From the NCBI RefSeq assembly GCF_008001035.1, contig NZ_CP042856.1:2728001-2792000 (forward strand): a stretch of 64,000 nucleotides of DNA. Reading direction: 5' to 3'. The number at the start of each line of letters is the position of its first letter. The first letter of the stretch is position 1. The notes beneath the pieces were generated by a model, which saw only the letters and a list, made by a program, of their open reading frames with translations, ran no database searches and had not been told where the DNA came from. Positions 61,880 to 64,000 of this stretch are shown in pieces. The position numbers and the translations under genes were made by a program. This DNA is from Salinibacterium sp. dk2585 (GTDB lineage Bacteria; Actinomycetota; Actinomycetes; Actinomycetales; Microbacteriaceae).

Positions 61880-63823
61880 TCACCAGATGCTGACGCGCTC
61901 GGCCGGGGCCAGCCACAGCGCGTCGGATTCACTCAGGTCAAAGGTCTCATAGAAGGCGTCGATGTTGCGAACGATCTGGTTGCACCGGAACTCGTTCGGC
62001 GAGTGGGGGTCGATCGCGAGCAGGCGGATGACCTCCTCGTCTCGCGCCTTCATCTGCCACGCCTGCGCCCAGGAGAGGAAGAAGCGTTCGGCGCCGGAGA
62101 GCCCGTCGAGCACGGGCGCCTGCTCGCCGCCGAGCGACAGCTGGTAGGCCTTCCACGCGATGCCGAGACCGCCGAGGTCGCCGATGTTCTCACCGATCGT
62201 GAGTGAGCCATTGACGTGGTGCTCGGGCGTCTGCTTGGGCGCGAGCGCGTCGTACTGCTCGATGAGCGTTTTCGTGAGCTTCTCGAACGCGGCACGGTCC
62301 TCTGCCGTCCACCAGTCGATCAGCCGTCCGTCACCGTCGAAGCGCGAGCCCTGGTCATCGAAGCCGTGCCCGATCTCGTGCCCGATGACAGCGCCGATCG
62401 CACCATAGTTGGCAGCGTCATCCCGGTTCTCATCGAAGAAGGGGTACTGAAGGATGGCCGCGGGGAACACGATCTCGTTAAAGCCGGGGTTGTAGTAGGC
62501 GTTGATCGTCTGCGGCGTCATGAACCACTCATCGCGGTCGAGCGGCTTGCCCACCTTGCCCAGTTCGCGCTGGAACTCGAACTCGCTCGTCGCCCGCACA
62601 TTGCCCAGCAGGTCGGCCGGGTCGACCTCGAGTGCCGAGTAGTCCCGCCACTTCGATGGGAAGCCGATCTTGGGCGTGAACTTCTCGAGCTTCTCGAGGG
62701 CACGCGTGCGCGTGGCATCCGTCATCCAGGGCAGCTGCGAGATCGACTGGCGATAGGCCTCCACGAGGTTGTCGACGAGCACGTCCATGGCCGCCTTCGC
62801 CGTCGGCGGAAAGTGTCGCTCGACGTAGATCTTGCCCACCGCCTCGCCCATCGCACCTTCGACGAAGGACACCCCCCGCTTCCAGCGCGCCCGCATTTCC
62901 GGGGTGCCCGTCAGGGTGCGGCCGTAGAAGTCGAAGTTCGCCTCGACGAAGGCGCTGCTGAGGTATGGGGCGGAGGAACGGATGACCTGCCAGCGCAGCC
63001 AGTCGCGCCACGCATCGAGGCGGTCGCCCGTGAACAGGCCCTCGACCCCGTTGATGAAGCTCGGCTCACGCACGACCAACTCGTCGAAGCTGCCCGCGGG
63101 CGGGTCCATCGCCGACAACCAGGCGCCGAGGTGTTCGCCCGCCGTCTCAGACCACGACGTCAGGTTGTAAGTCGCCTCGGCGTCGCGCGTGCGCACGTTG
63201 TCCCAGTGGTGGGATGCGATGGCGGTCTCGACCTCGAAGACGCGTGCCGCGGCATCCGCAGCCCCCTCGATGCCGGCAAGCGTGAACATCCGCTCGATGA
63301 AGGCGCGGTACTTGTCGCGCACCTCGGCGAAGCGCTCCTCGCGAAAGTACGACTCATCGGGCAGCCCGGTGCCGCCCTGCTCCATGAAGACGAGGTAGCG
63401 CTCGGGGTTGCCCGGGTCGTTGTCGACGAAGAGCTGGAAGAGGCCCGCGACCCCCTGCCGCTCGAGCCTGCCGAGGGTGGCCAACAGGTCGGCGAGGGAT
63501 GCCACGGCGTCGATGCTCTCGAGGGCGGGCCGCAGCGGCTCGGCGCCCAGCTGCTCGATGCGCTGTTCGTCCATGAAGCTCGTGAAGAGGTCGCCGACCT
63601 TGCGCTGCTCCGTTCCGGGGTCTGCGTGCTGCGACTCCTCGATAATTGCGCGGACGGCCTGCTCCGCCTCCTCGGCAAGCACATAGAAGGAGCCGTAGCG
63701 GGCCTTGTCTGAGGGGATCTGCGTGCGGGAGATCCACTTGCCGTTGACGTGCCTGAAGAGGTCGTCTTGCGGGCGGATGCCCGGGTCGAGTTCGTCGAGG
63801 TCGATGCCGGATGCGCGCGTCAT
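61880..63823 (-). CDS. M13-family zinc metallopeptidase (PepO/neprilysin-like)
   Basis: 647 residues, full length. Zinc motif VIGHEIGHGFDD (HExxH) and third ligand in GENIGDLGG; substrate-binding NAYYNPGFNEIVFPAAILQ; C-terminal EFRCNQIVRNIDAFYETF ... PAERVSIW ending in the family-typical Trp. No signal peptide or helix, as in actinobacterial PepO. Cleaves peptides. TATGGT and exactly 6 nt precede the ATG at 63823: leaderless. Confidence 0.94.
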   Translation of the reverse strand: MTRASGIDLDELDPGIRPQDDLFRHVNGKWISRTQIPSDKARYGSFYVLAEEAEQAVRAIIEESQHADPGTEQRKVGDLFTSFMDEQRIEQLGAEPLRPALESIDAVASLADLLATLGRLERQGVAGLFQLFVDNDPGNPERYLVFMEQGGTGLPDESYFREERFAEVRDKYRAFIERMFTLAGIEGAADAAARVFEVETAIASHHWDNVRTRDAEATYNLTSWSETAGEHLGAWLSAMDPPAGSFDELVVREPSFINGVEGLFTGDRLDAWRDWLRWQVIRSSAPYLSSAFVEANFDFYGRTLTGTPEMRARWKRGVSFVEGAMGEAVGKIYVERHFPPTAKAAMDVLVDNLVEAYRQSISQLPWMTDATRTRALEKLEKFTPKIGFPSKWRDYSALEVDPADLLGNVRATSEFEFQRELGKVGKPLDRDEWFMTPQTINAYYNPGFNEIVFPAAILQYPFFDENRDDAANYGAIGAVIGHEIGHGFDDQGSRFDGDGRLIDWWTAEDRAAFEKLTKTLIEQYDALAPKQTPEHHVNGSLTIGENIGDLGGLGIAWKAYQLSLGGEQAPVLDGLSGAERFFLSWAQAWQMKARDEEVIRLLAIDPHSPNEFRCNQIVRNIDAFYETFDLSESDALWLAPAERVSIW

Positions 63824-63923
63824 GGACCCACCATAACGAGTGCCAGCGACACGCCCCCTGAGCCGCTAGTCTCTCGGATGGTCCACGCCCGTCACGGGCC
63901 GCGATACACGAAGAGGGAGCAGC

Positions 63924-64000
63924 ATGGCGATCTGGAAGTTGCACGGCGACGGCAAGGATGTTGCCGCATCAGAGATCGTGTTGCCGGAGGAGCGCCTCAG
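63924..64000 (+). CDS. N-terminus of a probable uracil/xanthine (NCS2) permease
   Basis: Only 25 residues are inside the window: MAIWKLHGDGKDVAASEIVLPEERL. This soluble start resembles that of actinobacterial nucleobase-cation symporters (WKLHGDG ... PEERLSWP). Strong ribosome-binding site GAGGGAG before the ATG; TAGTCT at 63868-63873 is a likely -10. Assignment is tentative because no membrane segment is visible. Confidence 0.45.
   Translation, partial: MAIWKLHGDGKDVAASEIVLPEERL

Overview
The window is about 64 kb of high-GC DNA densely packed with genes. It reads as chromosome of an actinobacterium, most likely a Microbacteriaceae member. The reasons are strong G/C third positions, many GTG starts, frequent leaderless starts (a TANNNT hexamer 6-8 nt before the start codon), a cellobiose operon with the exact Streptomyces-type CebR operator, an actinobacterial-type phosphofructokinase and an LPxTG surface protein. 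There is no rRNA, CRISPR array, integrase or transposase.

Region 1 (1-10 kb): a long minus-strand operon (8993 down to 1, running off the left edge). It encodes a Tau/Ssu/NMT1-type ABC importer, a class 1 dihydroorotate dehydrogenase-like enzyme, an IclR regulator, two phosphoribosyltransferase-fold proteins without a recognisable PRPP loop, an M20 N-carbamoyl-amino-acid hydrolase, a PyrK-like electron-transfer subunit and a dihydroorotase. A nucleoside phosphorylase gene diverges from it, and two TTTCCG-N5-CGGAA(A/G) palindromes lie between the two units. I read this as a regulated uptake and degradation pathway for orotate, or for a related pyrimidine or nucleoside, rather than pyrimidine biosynthesis. 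This is the best candidate for an undescribed system.

Region 2 (10-19 kb): a DUF4190-type membrane protein, a CUT1 sugar ABC transporter, a FAD-dependent amine or amino-acid oxidase preceded by a 30-bp perfect palindrome, a lipoprotein, an LCP-family cell-wall protein and two tRNA-Ser genes. Region 3 (19-28 kb): housekeeping genes (HAD phosphatase, serS, diacylglycerol kinase-like, malic enzyme, rlmC, pheA, pgm), with related palindromes at several gene ends.

Region 4 (28-35 kb): cebEFG-bglC-cebR for cello-oligosaccharide uptake and hydrolysis, with three CebR operators; one of them covers the -35 position of a divergent VanY-like peptidase. Region 5 (35-41 kb): an orphan DNA methyltransferase, an iron-box-controlled operon (lipoate ligase-like, FecCD-type permease, ATPase, cupredoxin lipoprotein) with no classical binding protein, and an AbiEi/DUF559-type gene flanked by two copies of a hairpin element.

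Region 6 (41-53 kb): hydrolase, MarR and MFS genes, a GCS2 ligase, an arginine-catabolism module (amidinotransferase-fold hydrolase, rocD, Lrp), ArsR, a 2OG-Fe(II) oxygenase-like protein, a palindrome-rich gap, and a PutA-like protein whose motifs look degenerate in both enzymatic domains. Region 7 (53-64 kb): thioesterase, trhO, an LPxTG protein, pfkA, panD, an acrylyl-CoA reductase-like enzyme, hemD, a three-gene membrane/stress cluster, a beta-lactamase-fold protein without a signal peptide, an M13 peptidase, and the start of a probable nucleobase permease.
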